DNA of 64,000 nucleotides from Ruminococcaceae bacterium UBA3215 (GTDB taxonomy: Bacteria > Bacillota > Clostridia > Oscillospirales > Ruminococcaceae). The stretch spans positions 62,001-126,000 of the forward strand of contig DEWH01000019.1 in NCBI GenBank assembly GCA_002363155.1. The letters are read 5' to 3'. Below, one piece after another: positions 24,947-33,848 of the stretch (positions are counted from its first letter, which is position 1; each line of letters begins with the position of its first letter). A model generated the notes under the pieces. It searched no databases and was not told where the DNA came from. It saw only the letters and a list, made by a program, of their open reading frames with translations. Made by a program: the position numbers and the translations under genes.

Positions 24947-26848
24947 TTACTTTCTCTTTCTTGCAAAACCTGCCGCGATAAGGCATACAGCAGGTACGAT
25001 CACTGTTATGCCGACGCCTGTGACAGGGTTCTGCTCTGTGGTCACGGGTGTTTCGGGAGCGGTTTCTTCCGCTGTATCTTCTGCGGGGATCTCAGCAGCC
25101 GCATTATCGGGCTCCTCGGAAATTTCCTCGTCCGCAGCACTTTCAACCGAGCTGTTGATGAATCTGATCCTGCCTTCGCCGTAAAGATTGCTGTACTTTT
25201 CGGGTATCACACCGCCGAGATTATCACGGATATATGTCGCAATAAGATCGGAATCCGACATAACACTGTCGCGGACGATACTGCACTTATCGGATAATAT
25301 GTATTTGAATCCGTCACCGCCGTTTTTCAGATAGTAGTCATGGCAAGCGAGCGTGTACGTTTTCGATGTATCGAGAGGTTCACCGTTTATCAGCACGTTT
25401 TTGACTCTGTACTCTCCGTCAACACTGAGATATACGCCGGTCTCGTCTTGCTTTACAGAACTGGGGACACCTTCATCTATGGTGTATTCAATGCCGGAAA
25501 CGTGGATAAACGAGGCGTTTTCGCCGGGATATTTCATTGCTCCCGCTTCCAGTACATCAAGTATCTGCTGACCGGTGACTTCAACGACCATTGCCATATT
25601 TGCAAACGGGAATACAGCCATAGCATCACTGTAGGTGATATCACCGGAGCTGATCGATGTTCTTACACCGCCGCCGTTTATAATACCAACATCGGCACCG
25701 AGGACATATTTATATGCGTCTGCGCAAAGGTCGCCGAGGTTTGTCTCGTGGTTTCTTACCACTCTGTCTCCGGTCTCGGGGTCGTTCGCGATAAGGTCAT
25801 AAGCGGAGCTGCCTATCTTCTGGTCAAGGATCTCGCCGTATTCCGACTTTATCTGCATCATAATGCTGTTTACTGCTTCATCGACAAATCTGCCTTCTCT
25901 GCCGTCGGGTTCGAGCCATGAATCTTCGGCTATACCGGAGTCTTCCGCAGGTGCGGGAACGCTGTCGATAAGTTCGGTTGAGATCTTGCCGTCTGTGGTT
26001 ATGGTCATCTTGCCGATATTTGCAAACTTGGTTCCGGTCTGTGTAATGACAACGTCTTTGCCGTCCTTTGACTTCACTGTAAATCCGGGTGTAACATCGT
26101 GAGAATGTCCGTCTATGACCGCGTCAATTCCTGAAAGCTCGGCAACGATCTCCTGTGCGCTCCAGCCTTCTCTTATGTCAGTCTCTCCGAGATGCCCAAG
26201 CAGGATAACATAATCCGCGCCGTCTTCTCTTGCGTTATCCACCGCATTCTGGAGCAGTTCGTAAACGCTGCCGTCTTCACCGAAGCTGTATATAAACTCT
26301 CCTTCTTCATTCTGGAAAAATACAGGGTTGGATCCCGAAGGCGTTTCGGGAGTGGTTGCACCCACAAAAGCTATCTTCTTATCTCCCGCTTCGATCATCT
26401 TATATGCATCGAACAGCGGTTTTCCGGTCTCTTTGCTGTAGAAATTCGCGCAGATATAACCGCAGTTAAGCTCGTCCGCCCTAACCTGAAGCTCTTTCAG
26501 GCTGTAGTCAAATTCGTGGTTTCCGAGAGTTGCGGCATCATAGCCGACCGCATTCATAAGGCGTGTTATGTAAGCGCCTTTCGAGAGTGTACCGACCGGC
26601 ATACCCTGAATAGCGTCACCGGCATCGACTACCAGCACATTTTCATACTGCGCCTGCATCTCGCGCTTATACAGCGCAAGTCCGTCATATCCGATATTGA
26701 CATCAATACCGCAGTGAACGTCGTTGGTGTACAGAATGACTATATCGTCACTCTTGCCGCTGTCTTCCGCATAAACCGGTACCTGTACGGCAGCGCAAGC
26801 AAGTATGAGAGCTGTACCTGCAGCCGCGATTCTGATCAATTTTTTCAT
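24947..26848 (-). CDS. Cell-wall-anchored 5'-nucleotidase / cyclic phosphodiesterase (UshA/YfkN type)
   Basis: 633 residues from the ATG at 26848 (SD GGAGGGA six bases upstream), which starts a Sec signal peptide MKKLIRIAAAGTALILACAA ending near VYAED. The metallophosphatase domain shows IVILYTNDVHCGID, DAGDAIQGMP, LGNHEFDYS and VIDGHSHDVTPG. The C-terminal nucleotidase domain (about 330-540) includes HETNLGDLCADAYKY and NGGGVRTSI. An acidic Pro/Glu/Ala linker follows, and the protein ends NPVTG, hydrophobic segment, ARKRK: a sortase-type signal with NPVTG instead of LPXTG. It would degrade extracellular nucleotides for uptake of nucleosides and phosphate. Confidence 0.92.
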   Translation of the reverse strand: MKKLIRIAAAGTALILACAAVQVPVYAEDSGKSDDIVILYTNDVHCGIDVNIGYDGLALYKREMQAQYENVLVVDAGDAIQGMPVGTLSKGAYITRLMNAVGYDAATLGNHEFDYSLKELQVRADELNCGYICANFYSKETGKPLFDAYKMIEAGDKKIAFVGATTPETPSGSNPVFFQNEEGEFIYSFGEDGSVYELLQNAVDNAREDGADYVILLGHLGETDIREGWSAQEIVAELSGIDAVIDGHSHDVTPGFTVKSKDGKDVVITQTGTKFANIGKMTITTDGKISTELIDSVPAPAEDSGIAEDSWLEPDGREGRFVDEAVNSIMMQIKSEYGEILDQKIGSSAYDLIANDPETGDRVVRNHETNLGDLCADAYKYVLGADVGIINGGGVRTSISSGDITYSDAMAVFPFANMAMVVEVTGQQILDVLEAGAMKYPGENASFIHVSGIEYTIDEGVPSSVKQDETGVYLSVDGEYRVKNVLINGEPLDTSKTYTLACHDYYLKNGGDGFKYILSDKCSIVRDSVMSDSDLIATYIRDNLGGVIPEKYSNLYGEGRIRFINSSVESAADEEISEEPDNAAAEIPAEDTAEETAPETPVTTEQNPVTGVGITVIVPAVCLIAAGFARKRK

Positions 26849-26906
26849 ATTCCCTCCTGATTTAATTAAAGCATTAGACCTTCCATAATTTTTCCGGTCA
26901 CCTATT

Positions 26907-26935
26907 ATTATATAACATTTCCGTATGAATTGCAA
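26907..26935 (-). promoter_or_regulatory. Sigma-A promoter of the 5'-nucleotidase gene
   Basis: On the minus strand TTGCAA, 17 bases, TATAAT; leader about 50 bases. Confidence 0.75.
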
Positions 26936-27039
26936 CAGTTTTCCGATTTTATTCAGAAAAGCGGTCCGGATCTGTTGAATGCGCACGCTGTTTATGCCGT
27001 ATATCCTATAAACTATCATGATAACCTCGTAATCTGAAT

Positions 27040-27266
27040 GCAAAGCGATTAAAGTTTTTTGAGGAGGGGGTCTGTCGAAGGTTTCTCTTGTCGCCGCATC
27101 CTTGCGGCGTTTTGGAAACCTTCTGTACGACTTCCTGTCGTAGGGGAAGCCCATTTTGCACCGCACGGAAGCGGTGAGAAGTTTTCCAAAAGCGCGCACG
27201 ATGCGCGCCACAAAGAAAACTTCGATTCACAAAAAGGGGTGTCCCCAGTCTCGAGCGTCAGCGGCA
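27040..27266 (+). repeat. Nested multi-hairpin element, long form
   Basis: No gene, but dense secondary structure. GAAGGTTTC (27077) pairs with GAAACCTTC (27115) around CGCCGCA-TCCT-TGCGGCG. Then ACGAC-TTCCT-GTCGT (27127) and CACCGC-ACGGAA-GCGGTG (27159). Then GAAGTTTTC (27178) pairs with GAAAACTTC (27215) around GCGCGC-ACGAT-GCGCGC. Its ends (GCAAAGCGATTAAAGTTTTTT; TTCACAAAAAGG...TCCCCAGTCTCG) match those of the shorter element at 45226, so the middle looks like an insertion or expansion within a shared frame. Confidence 0.7.
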
Positions 27267-27270
27267 AAAT

Positions 27271-27300
27271 AAAAGAGGCAGGCAAATGCCCGCCTCTTTT
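27271..27300 (-). terminator. Terminator of the chemoreceptor gene
   Basis: AAAAGAGGCAGGC pairs with GCCCGCCTCTTTT; A/T runs on both sides. It lies ten bases after the chemoreceptor stop on the minus strand. Confidence 0.85.
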
Positions 27301-27309
27301 GTATTTCTG

Positions 27310-29256
27310 TTACTGATTGATCTTGAATCTTGCGACCTGATCCTTGAGCATCTTGGACTGTCCGGAGAGTTCTTCGCAGGAAGCTGCGGTCTCTTCGGCT
27401 GTTGCGGAGTTCATCTGGATAACCTGAGAGATCTGCTCTACGCCGGAAGTTATCTGCTTTATAGACTCGTTCTGTTCTGCGCTTGCAGCGGCGATCTGTG
27501 TGATAAGTTCCGCTGTTTCGGAGGACATAGTCTTTACTTCCTTCATGGATTCCGCAGTCGAGAGCGCGATCTTCGAGCCCTTTCCGACAGCCTCGATAGA
27601 AGCTGTGATAAGAGATGTTGTGGAGCTTGCCGCTTCGGCGGACTTGCTTGCAAGGTTGCGGACTTCATCTGCAACAACAGCGAATCCCTTTCCTGCGTCA
27701 CCTGCGCGGGCTGCCTCAACAGCCGCATTCAGCGCGAGTATATTGGTCTGGAATGCGATATCTTCGATAGTCTTGATGATCTTTTCGATCTCCTGCGATG
27801 TGGAGCTTATCTCGTTCATCGCCTGTACCATGTTCTGGATCTCCTGATCCTGCTCGTTTACTCTGTCCTGAGTCTGCTTGGAGAGATTTCCTGCCTGTGC
27901 GGCATTCTGAGCGGTATTCGCAATCTGTGTGGAGACTTCCGCGATAGTAGCGGAAATTTCCTCGATAGCGGAAGCCTGCTTGGTTGTACCGTCTGCGAGA
28001 GACTGGGAGCCCTCTGCCATCTGGTTGGAACCTGTGAGAACTTCGTCAGAAGAGGTGTTCATATTGCTGAGAGTTGTGCCCAGATCGTCCTCGATCTTAA
28101 GTATATTTCTTTCGATCTCCTCAAATACGCCGGGGTATCTTACATTGGGAGTTTCGGTAAAGTCGCCGCTTGCCATAGCCGCAAGGATCCTTGACGAATC
28201 TCCGACAACATCGTTCATGCCGTGCTTTGCGCTCCGGAGTATCTCGACGAAAGCGCCGACTTCGTCATCAGCAAACTTGAATGTGACATTTGTAGTATCG
28301 AGCTGACCTGCGAGCATTTCCTTTGCATATTCTTCCGCGTGGGAAAGGGGCTTTGAAACTCTCTTGCTGCAGAAGATGAAGATGATAACACCGAGGAGTA
28401 TCGCGCCGACAACGCCTATTGCAATCGCCACTGCCGTAACTATACCGAACTCGGCATCTGCTGCGCGGGCATCTGCTCCTGCCCAGTATGCGCCGACGAT
28501 CTTTCCGTCGTAGTCGGTCATTGTCTGGTATGATACATAGTAATGTCTGTCAACAACGTCATGCTGACCTTCGTACTTGCCGTTCTTCTGAAGAACAGCT
28601 TCCGCAACATCTTCGTTGAGGTCTGTGCCTGTTGCACGCTCGCCGTTGTCGCGCTTGAGTGTGGTTGCATATCTGATGTTCCAGTTCCATACAGTAGCGT
28701 CGCAGTTTGATGTCTTCATGACCTCATCGAGCCAGTCGGTAGCTTCCATTGTGAAGCCGAGGCAGAGCATGAATTCCTGACCGTCCTGGTCCTTGACATA
28801 CGACGCATACATAGCAACGAGCTCTTCATCGCATCTTGCTATACCCTTTATGGTCTTGCCGTTTGATACGGGAGCGTAATCGAAGGACTTGAGCGGGTAG
28901 TTGTCGCTCTTGTATGTAATAGCACCGCTCTTATCACCGACGATCATATAGAAATCTTCGCCGGGAAGCTGTTTCTGCATATACGCTTTCAGAACTTCTC
29001 CGTTTGCGGCGACTGCTGCATCACGGAAATCTCCGTCTTCCTTGAACATCGAATACGCATCTTCGAGATCGTTCAGCTCACTTGCTACCTTGTCCTCGAG
29101 GACCTGCATACCTACGACAGCTCTTTCAAGCATGATACCGTCGTTGTAGCTGCGCATCGTAAGAAGCGTCGTTGACAGAAGCAATGCTACCATTACAACT
29201 ATACCGACGCCTGTTATGAACAGTATATTTGTTCCGAGTCTTTTAGTCCATTTCAT
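27310..29256 (-). CDS. Methyl-accepting chemotaxis protein
   Basis: 648-residue chemoreceptor from the ATG at 29256 (SD GGAGGAAAAG). Membrane segments lie at about 9-32 and 270-295, with a roughly 240-residue extracellular ligand domain between, of the Cache type by length and position (GDKSGAITYKSDNYP, then a second part with VVDRHYYVSYQTMTDYDGKIVGAYW). A HAMP-like linker follows. The long coiled-coil signalling domain has the hallmark tip DIAFQTNILALNAAVEAARAGDAGKGFAVVADEVRNLA near 500. It ends without a CheR-docking pentapeptide. No che or flagellar gene is in the window. The ligand is unknown. Confidence 0.95.
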   Translation of the reverse strand: MKWTKRLGTNILFITGVGIVVMVALLLSTTLLTMRSYNDGIMLERAVVGMQVLEDKVASELNDLEDAYSMFKEDGDFRDAAVAANGEVLKAYMQKQLPGEDFYMIVGDKSGAITYKSDNYPLKSFDYAPVSNGKTIKGIARCDEELVAMYASYVKDQDGQEFMLCLGFTMEATDWLDEVMKTSNCDATVWNWNIRYATTLKRDNGERATGTDLNEDVAEAVLQKNGKYEGQHDVVDRHYYVSYQTMTDYDGKIVGAYWAGADARAADAEFGIVTAVAIAIGVVGAILLGVIIFIFCSKRVSKPLSHAEEYAKEMLAGQLDTTNVTFKFADDEVGAFVEILRSAKHGMNDVVGDSSRILAAMASGDFTETPNVRYPGVFEEIERNILKIEDDLGTTLSNMNTSSDEVLTGSNQMAEGSQSLADGTTKQASAIEEISATIAEVSTQIANTAQNAAQAGNLSKQTQDRVNEQDQEIQNMVQAMNEISSTSQEIEKIIKTIEDIAFQTNILALNAAVEAARAGDAGKGFAVVADEVRNLASKSAEAASSTTSLITASIEAVGKGSKIALSTAESMKEVKTMSSETAELITQIAAASAEQNESIKQITSGVEQISQVIQMNSATAEETAASCEELSGQSKMLKDQVARFKINQ

Positions 29257-29299
29257 ATTTCTTTTCCTCCTGAACGAAAGCTTTAATGTACTAATCAGT

Positions 29300-29328
29300 A
29301 TTATATACCATTTTTCTGATTTTTTCAA
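29300..29328 (-). promoter_or_regulatory. Sigma-A promoter of the chemoreceptor gene
   Basis: On the minus strand TTGAAA, 17 bases, TATAAT. The remaining 29329-29580 part of the gap is AT-rich with no gene seen. Confidence 0.75.
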
Positions 29329-29580
29329 CAGAAATCGCTTGATTGTCTAATTTTCCGCGAAATCAACAAATAGATAATACATTATTTGTGCAAATTATAC
29401 TTTTGATTCAAAAATGTATTTTTTCATTTTCCGCCCGATCAGAATTGGATATTTAGGAGCAAAATTAAAATCGGTTATAACGATAGGAGAGCATTCAGAC
29501 TGTCAAGAAAGCTCCCGTAAAATCGGAACTTTGACAGATGATCAGAATGTCATATCATATCGAATAGTATGAAAGAGCTG

Positions 29581-29609
29581 TTGACATTTTGAGTAAAAAG
29601 TGATAAAAT
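29581..29609 (+). promoter_or_regulatory. Sigma-A promoter of cstA
   Basis: TTGACA, 17 bases, TAAAAT; start about 42 bases before the ATG. Confidence 0.8.
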
Positions 29610-29657
29610 AAATAATATTCATTTGTGCGGATAATATAAAGAAAGGACAATGAACAG

Positions 29658-31121
29658 ATGATAACATTTTTGGTTGGGCTTGCGATACTCATTGTCGGTG
29701 CTGTTATATACGGCAGGGTATGCGAGAAAGTAATGAAGCCTTCTGACCGTAAAACACCTGCTGTTGAGAAGTATGACGGGGTAGATTATGTCCCCATGAA
29801 GAAATGGAAGAACAGCCTTATCGAACTGCTGAATATCGCGGGTACAGGACCTATTCTCGGACCTATACAGGGCATACTTTTCGGACCGATAGCATTCATC
29901 ACGATACCGATCGGGTGTGTTCTCGGGGGAGCGTTCCACGACTATATGGTCGGAATGCTCTCGGTGCGCAATGACGGTGAGCAGATGCCTTCACTCGTTA
30001 AGCGTTTCCTCGGAAAGTATATTTATGTGATATACAACATCTTTGTGTGCCTGCTTCTGCTGCTGTTAGGAGTTGTGTTCATCTACACTCCCGGAGACCT
30101 GTTCGTGACGCAGTTACTCGGCGGCGAGAGCAATCTCGGAAACCCGATAGTCTGGGTGGTTTACGGCGCAATATTCGTTTATTACATAATAGCCACACTG
30201 CTCCCGATAGACAAGATAATCGGAAAGATATATCCCGTTTTCGGCGCGATCCTTCTGCTTTCGGCAGTCGGCGTTTTTGCGGGTCTGTTCATAAAAGGCT
30301 ATCCGTTGGACGAGATATGGGAAAAAGGCTTCTCATTCGTGAATGCCTATGGAGACAACTTTATCCCGATATTCTTTGTGACCGTGGCTTGCGGCATCGT
30401 GTCGGGCTTCCACTCCACACAGGCTACCCTTATCTCCAGGACAATGGCTGATGAGCGCGAGGGACGCATGACCTTCTACAATATGATGGTACTTGAAGGA
30501 TTTATCGCAATGGTCTGGGCAGCGGCAGCTATGGGAGCAGTCAACATCGGGCTTGCTACCAGCGATATGCTGCACGATCAGGCAACTACGGTAGTCGGCG
30601 TCGTGGCAAAGGATATGCTCGGCAGTATCGGCGGTATTATTGCGATTATCGGCGTTATAGTGCTTCCGATAACCTCCGGCGACACAGCTTTGCGTTCGCT
30701 CAGAATAATTATATCCGACGCTCTGCATATAGATCACACAAAAAAGCGCAATAGTATGATTGTCGCGCTGGTTATATTCTTGGTAGTGGCCGCTATACTC
30801 GTCTGGGCGAAAGCGGACACGAGCGGATTCAATGTGCTGTGGAGATATTTCTCATGGGCTAATGAGTGCACTGCGGTATTTGCGTTTGCGACGATAAGCA
30901 TATACATGATGCAGCATAAAATGCCGTATCTTATGGCACTTATACCCGGAATGTTCTATATGTATATCGTGACAAGCTACATTCTGAACGCAAAAATAGG
31001 CTTCAATCTTCCGTGGACTGCGGCTTACATTGTTTCTGCAGTCCTGACTCTCGGCTTTGCTGCGGCAGTTGTGATCTACGGGAAGAAGAAAACGAAAACG
31101 ATAAGCGCTTCCGGACAGTGA
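29658..31121 (+). CDS. cstA: CstA-family carbon starvation protein (transporter)
   Basis: 487-residue integral membrane protein with about thirteen hydrophobic segments. CstA signatures are clear: KTPAVEKYDGVDYVPMKKW near residue 33, LNIAGTGPILGPIQGILFGP near 56, SGFHSTQATLISRTM near 253, and LPITSGDTALRSLRI near 338. Family members carry pyruvate or peptides when carbon is short; E. coli CstA is about 700 residues, and this shorter form is usual in Clostridia. SD is AAAGGA. It has its own promoter and terminator and stands alone. A roughly 110-base repeat element begins two bases after the stop. Confidence 0.93.
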   Translation: MITFLVGLAILIVGAVIYGRVCEKVMKPSDRKTPAVEKYDGVDYVPMKKWKNSLIELLNIAGTGPILGPIQGILFGPIAFITIPIGCVLGGAFHDYMVGMLSVRNDGEQMPSLVKRFLGKYIYVIYNIFVCLLLLLLGVVFIYTPGDLFVTQLLGGESNLGNPIVWVVYGAIFVYYIIATLLPIDKIIGKIYPVFGAILLLSAVGVFAGLFIKGYPLDEIWEKGFSFVNAYGDNFIPIFFVTVACGIVSGFHSTQATLISRTMADEREGRMTFYNMMVLEGFIAMVWAAAAMGAVNIGLATSDMLHDQATTVVGVVAKDMLGSIGGIIAIIGVIVLPITSGDTALRSLRIIISDALHIDHTKKRNSMIVALVIFLVVAAILVWAKADTSGFNVLWRYFSWANECTAVFAFATISIYMMQHKMPYLMALIPGMFYMYIVTSYILNAKIGFNLPWTAAYIVSAVLTLGFAAAVVIYGKKKTKTISASGQ

Positions 31122-31123
31122 GT

Positions 31124-31237
31124 TCCGGGCGCTGCCCGGACCCGCCAGCCCCCTTTAAAAAAGGGGGCTGGACACCCTAAACCGATGCAGTGTTTCAGAG
31201 CATACAGCTATGGGCAGCCGCCGGTTGAAATGCAGTA
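31124..31237 (-). repeat. Dispersed structured repeat, long copy 1 (after cstA)
   Basis: On the minus strand: ACTGCATTTCA, a variable part, then ACTGCATCGGTTTAGGGTGT, a long stem CCAGCCCCC/GGGGGCTGG, GGCGGG, and a hairpin CCGGGC-AGC-GCCCGG. The copy at 56746 matches along the whole length; a shorter copy at 33753 keeps the two hairpins. Confidence 0.8.
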
Positions 31238-31272
31238 GTGCCGGCAAAGATTCCGTTGTGAAATATAAGAAA

Positions 31273-31309
31273 GACCGCTGAGATCTGTAAGTTTCAGCGG
31301 TCATTTTTT
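31273..31309 (+). terminator. Terminator of cstA
   Basis: GACCGCTGA pairs with TCAGCGGTC, followed by ATTTTTTATT. The rest of the gap to 31450 shows no gene. Confidence 0.85.
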
Positions 31310-31450
31310 ATTGATGAAGCATCTGTAAAAGTGTCGTTTTTCGGGATCTGTTCGGCGGAACAAGGTCACGGCAGGCAGCCTAAGCAAAGCCTCTTCTCTC
31401 TGTTGTCAAAAAGTTTCAATCGCCGCGGCTCCTTTGACTTTCAGGCGAGA

Positions 31451-32356
31451 TCACACCGCCATTCCGAGATATCCCTTAAGTTCATCAACTCGGCGTTCCA
31501 TATCGTGAAATCCGAGCCAGTAAAGCGCTCCGAGCTTATCCATATCGCCGTCAAACCTTGATACTGTGACAGGCTCCGAGGGCGCGATAAGGAACAGCGA
31601 ACCGTCCCGTGCTCTCTGCTCGATACGGTCTGCGGCGGCATTGAAATTCCCGTTCGCGGCTTCAAGGCTCCGCACGAAATTCGGGTACTTGCCGTAGCAT
31701 ATCCTTGCCAGCCGTGAAGCGCCGGGTTTTCTGCGGTAGCTGAGCTCACGGGTCCTTACGACTACAACTTTGTCTCTTCCCGAACGCTCGACGCGGGAGA
31801 ACGGTATCTTCTCCGCGCACCCTCCGTCAAGATACGGCACGCCGTCTATCATTACCGGCATCGAGACATAGGGAACGGTAGCGGAAGCCTGTATCGCGCG
31901 GAAAAGATCGCATTTTCCCTTCTGAAAATACGTTATTTTTCCGGTCAGAAGATTTGTTGCGGTGACTGCGAGCTTCCTGTCCGGTGACATGAGCCTTTCC
32001 TCGTCAAGGGGCAGGGCTTTTGTTATATCATTGAAAAGGTATGTAAATCCGGTAACCCCGTGATCGCGCAGGACAGCACCCAATCCGCAGTAATTGATAT
32101 CATGCCTGTAAGTAAGGTCTATCCTTGCCGACCAGCCTATCTGCCCGGAAATATACCCGACGGAGGAAAGAGCCCCGGCGGAAACTCCGATAACAGATGA
32201 GATATTTATCCCGTTCAGCATCATACAGTCCAGGACTCCGACTGTGTAAAGCCCTTTCCAGCCTCCGCCCTCAAGAACGAGACAGCCGTCGGTGATACTG
32301 CTGTCTGCCCGTCCGGAAGGGAGTTTGTCCAGGTCTTTGTAAATCTTGTCTTTCAT
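31451..32356 (-). CDS. Patatin-like phospholipase
   Basis: 301 residues from the ATG at 32356; an in-frame ATG 36 bases upstream has no SD, whereas this one has GGAAACG at a fair distance. The family motifs are complete: oxyanion loop GGGWKGLY near residue 28, nucleophile elbow GVSAGAL (GxSxG) near 55, and the catalytic Asp in YLDGGCAEKIPF near 175. There is no signal peptide, so it acts on lipids or acyl esters inside the cell, as the YjjU/RssA-type bacterial patatins. It is divergent from a lipid kinase gene and shares a 340-base control region with it, suggesting a joint role in lipid turnover. Confidence 0.9.
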   Translation of the reverse strand: MKDKIYKDLDKLPSGRADSSITDGCLVLEGGGWKGLYTVGVLDCMMLNGINISSVIGVSAGALSSVGYISGQIGWSARIDLTYRHDINYCGLGAVLRDHGVTGFTYLFNDITKALPLDEERLMSPDRKLAVTATNLLTGKITYFQKGKCDLFRAIQASATVPYVSMPVMIDGVPYLDGGCAEKIPFSRVERSGRDKVVVVRTRELSYRRKPGASRLARICYGKYPNFVRSLEAANGNFNAAADRIEQRARDGSLFLIAPSEPVTVSRFDGDMDKLGALYWLGFHDMERRVDELKGYLGMAV

Positions 32357-32416
32357 AATACGTTTCCATTCGTTTTGGTATTTTGCTGACATCTTGCGGT
32401 CAGTCTCATATCTGCA

Positions 32417-32445
32417 ATTATACTACTGTTTTCCGCAAAAGTCAA
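32417..32445 (-). promoter_or_regulatory. Sigma-A promoter of the patatin gene
   Basis: On the minus strand TTGACT, 17 bases, TATAAT. Confidence 0.8.
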
Positions 32446-32506
32446 TTGCAGCATCTAACATTTCCTTTGCTTATATCTCCGGCAGGGAAGCGGGGAACAG
32501 CTGAAA

Positions 32507-32535
32507 TTGACAAATGAGGGCGGCTGTGATATACT
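32507..32535 (+). promoter_or_regulatory. Sigma-A promoter of the lipid-kinase gene
   Basis: TTGACA, 17 bases, TATACT; gives a leader of about 150 bases that contains two perfect palindromes. Confidence 0.8.
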
Positions 32536-32560
32536 GTTATCAGTGAAATGCAGTATACAG

Positions 32561-32605
32561 ACCCGTCCGGACGGGTAATAATAAAACGAAGTCTCATGAG
32601 ACTTC
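32561..32605 (+). promoter_or_regulatory. Two perfect palindromes in the lipid-kinase leader
   Basis: ACCCGTCCGGACGGGT (32561-32576) and GAAGTCTCATGAGACTTC (32588-32605), 11 bases apart and 25-65 bases after the predicted transcription start. They could be operator sites for a dimeric repressor or RNA hairpins; neither is followed by a T-run. Confidence 0.5.
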
Positions 32606-32693
32606 ACGGCTGAAAAAAGTACGGGAAAAAAGCTCCTTATCGGATAAGAACAGGAAGGCTTTATCCCGGAATGTCATCAAAGGGGGCAAATAC

Positions 32694-33599
32694 TTGAAAA
32701 AACTGCTTTTTGTATATAATCCTCACTCCGGCAAAGGCGCGATAGGTCAGTCGCTTTCGGAGATAATATGCCGTTTTACGGACGGGGGTTATGATGTTAC
32801 CGTTCACCCCACGCGTGAACAGCGCGACGGTCAGAATTATATCCGTGACCATGCCGGGGAATACGACACTGTGGTCGCAAGCGGCGGCGACGGTATGCTT
32901 CACGAAATGTTCTGCGGATTTCACGAAGCGGGGATAAAGATGCCCTGCGGGTATATCCCTGCCGGAACGGTAAATGATTTCGCGTCATCGCTGAAGATAC
33001 CAAAGGTGCCGGAGGAAGCTGCCGACATCATAGTTGCCGGGAATTTCAGAGAGCTTGACGCAGGGCTTTTCAATGACACTGTATTTTCGTATGTTGCGGC
33101 ATTCGGTATGTTCACAAAGGTAAGCTATGCTACCGATCAGAAGATGAAGAATGCGCTGGGTGCGGCGGCGTATTTTATAGAGGTGCTGAAAAGCATTGAC
33201 CCCAAGAGCTTCCGCGATTCGACAGTCCGCGCGAAGATCTCCTTCGGCGGTGAAGTGTACGAAGACGAGTTCATTTACGGTATGGTCTGCAATACTCTTT
33301 CGGTGGGAACGCTAACGGGCATAGTACCGCAGGGCGCGAAAATGGACGACGGACTTCTGGAGGGAGTTTTTATCAAGGCTCCCAAAAATCTGCCGGAGCT
33401 TGACAGCATAAGAAATGCGCTTGTCACCGGAAATCTTGACATTCCGGGGATAGTTTACTCGAAATCATCGGCTTTCACAGTTGATACCGAACGCGAGACG
33501 GAATGGACGCTTGACGGAGAGTACGGCGGAAGCCACACTCACACGGACATTCGTGTAAAGGAAAAGGCTGTGATCATAGCTGTTCCCGACGGCAAATAA
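32694..33599 (+). CDS. Diacylglycerol kinase-like lipid kinase (DgkB/YegS family)
   Basis: 301 residues starting with TTG at 32694, chosen because SD AGGGGGC is seven bases upstream and the protein then begins KKLLFVYNPHSGKGAIGQ, the family's N-terminal signature. The nucleotide-binding GGDGMLHEMFCGF near residue 63 and GYIPAGTVNDFASSL near 88 are typical DAGK catalytic motifs; a C-terminal beta-sandwich ends with TEWTLDGEYGG. It phosphorylates a diacylglycerol-like lipid in the cytoplasm. It is divergent from a patatin lipase, so deacylation and rephosphorylation of membrane lipid may be linked. The TTG start suggests moderate translation. Confidence 0.92.
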   Translation: MKKLLFVYNPHSGKGAIGQSLSEIICRFTDGGYDVTVHPTREQRDGQNYIRDHAGEYDTVVASGGDGMLHEMFCGFHEAGIKMPCGYIPAGTVNDFASSLKIPKVPEEAADIIVAGNFRELDAGLFNDTVFSYVAAFGMFTKVSYATDQKMKNALGAAAYFIEVLKSIDPKSFRDSTVRAKISFGGEVYEDEFIYGMVCNTLSVGTLTGIVPQGAKMDDGLLEGVFIKAPKNLPELDSIRNALVTGNLDIPGIVYSKSSAFTVDTERETEWTLDGEYGGSHTHTDIRVKEKAVIIAVPDGK

Positions 33600-33652
33600 A
33601 CCTGCCAATGTCCGTGCGGACAGAGGCGGATCCGCATATCTTATATGAAAAA

Positions 33653-33686
33653 ACCTCTGTGTACATTTCAAAGTGTACACAGAGGT
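33653..33686 (-). terminator. Terminator of the DnaJ-zinc ribbon unit
   Basis: Thirteen-base perfect stem ACCTCTGTGTACA / TGTACACAGAGGT; the T-run TTTTTT is on the minus strand, about 160 bases after the zinc-ribbon stop codon. Confidence 0.85.
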
Positions 33687-33752
33687 CATCTTGTATAAAA
33701 GTAGCTCTCAATTATACGAAGTATCTTTCAAATTTCCGTTTTACGGGATTTA

Positions 33753-33815
33753 TTTAGGGGGTCCAGCCCCCTTTTTAAAGGGGGCTGGCGGGGTGTTGAG
33801 GGGCAGAGCCCCTTT
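33753..33815 (+). repeat. Dispersed structured repeat, short copy
   Basis: TTTAGGGGGT, then the stem CCAGCCCCC/GGGGGCTGG, GGCGGGG and a second hairpin GGGGC-AGA-GCCCC. This is the right half of the elements at 31124 and 56746; the ACTGCATTTCA half is missing. Confidence 0.75.
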
Positions 33816-33848
33816 TCTGCTCTCAAAAAGTCTCAAGCGGAGCGGCTT

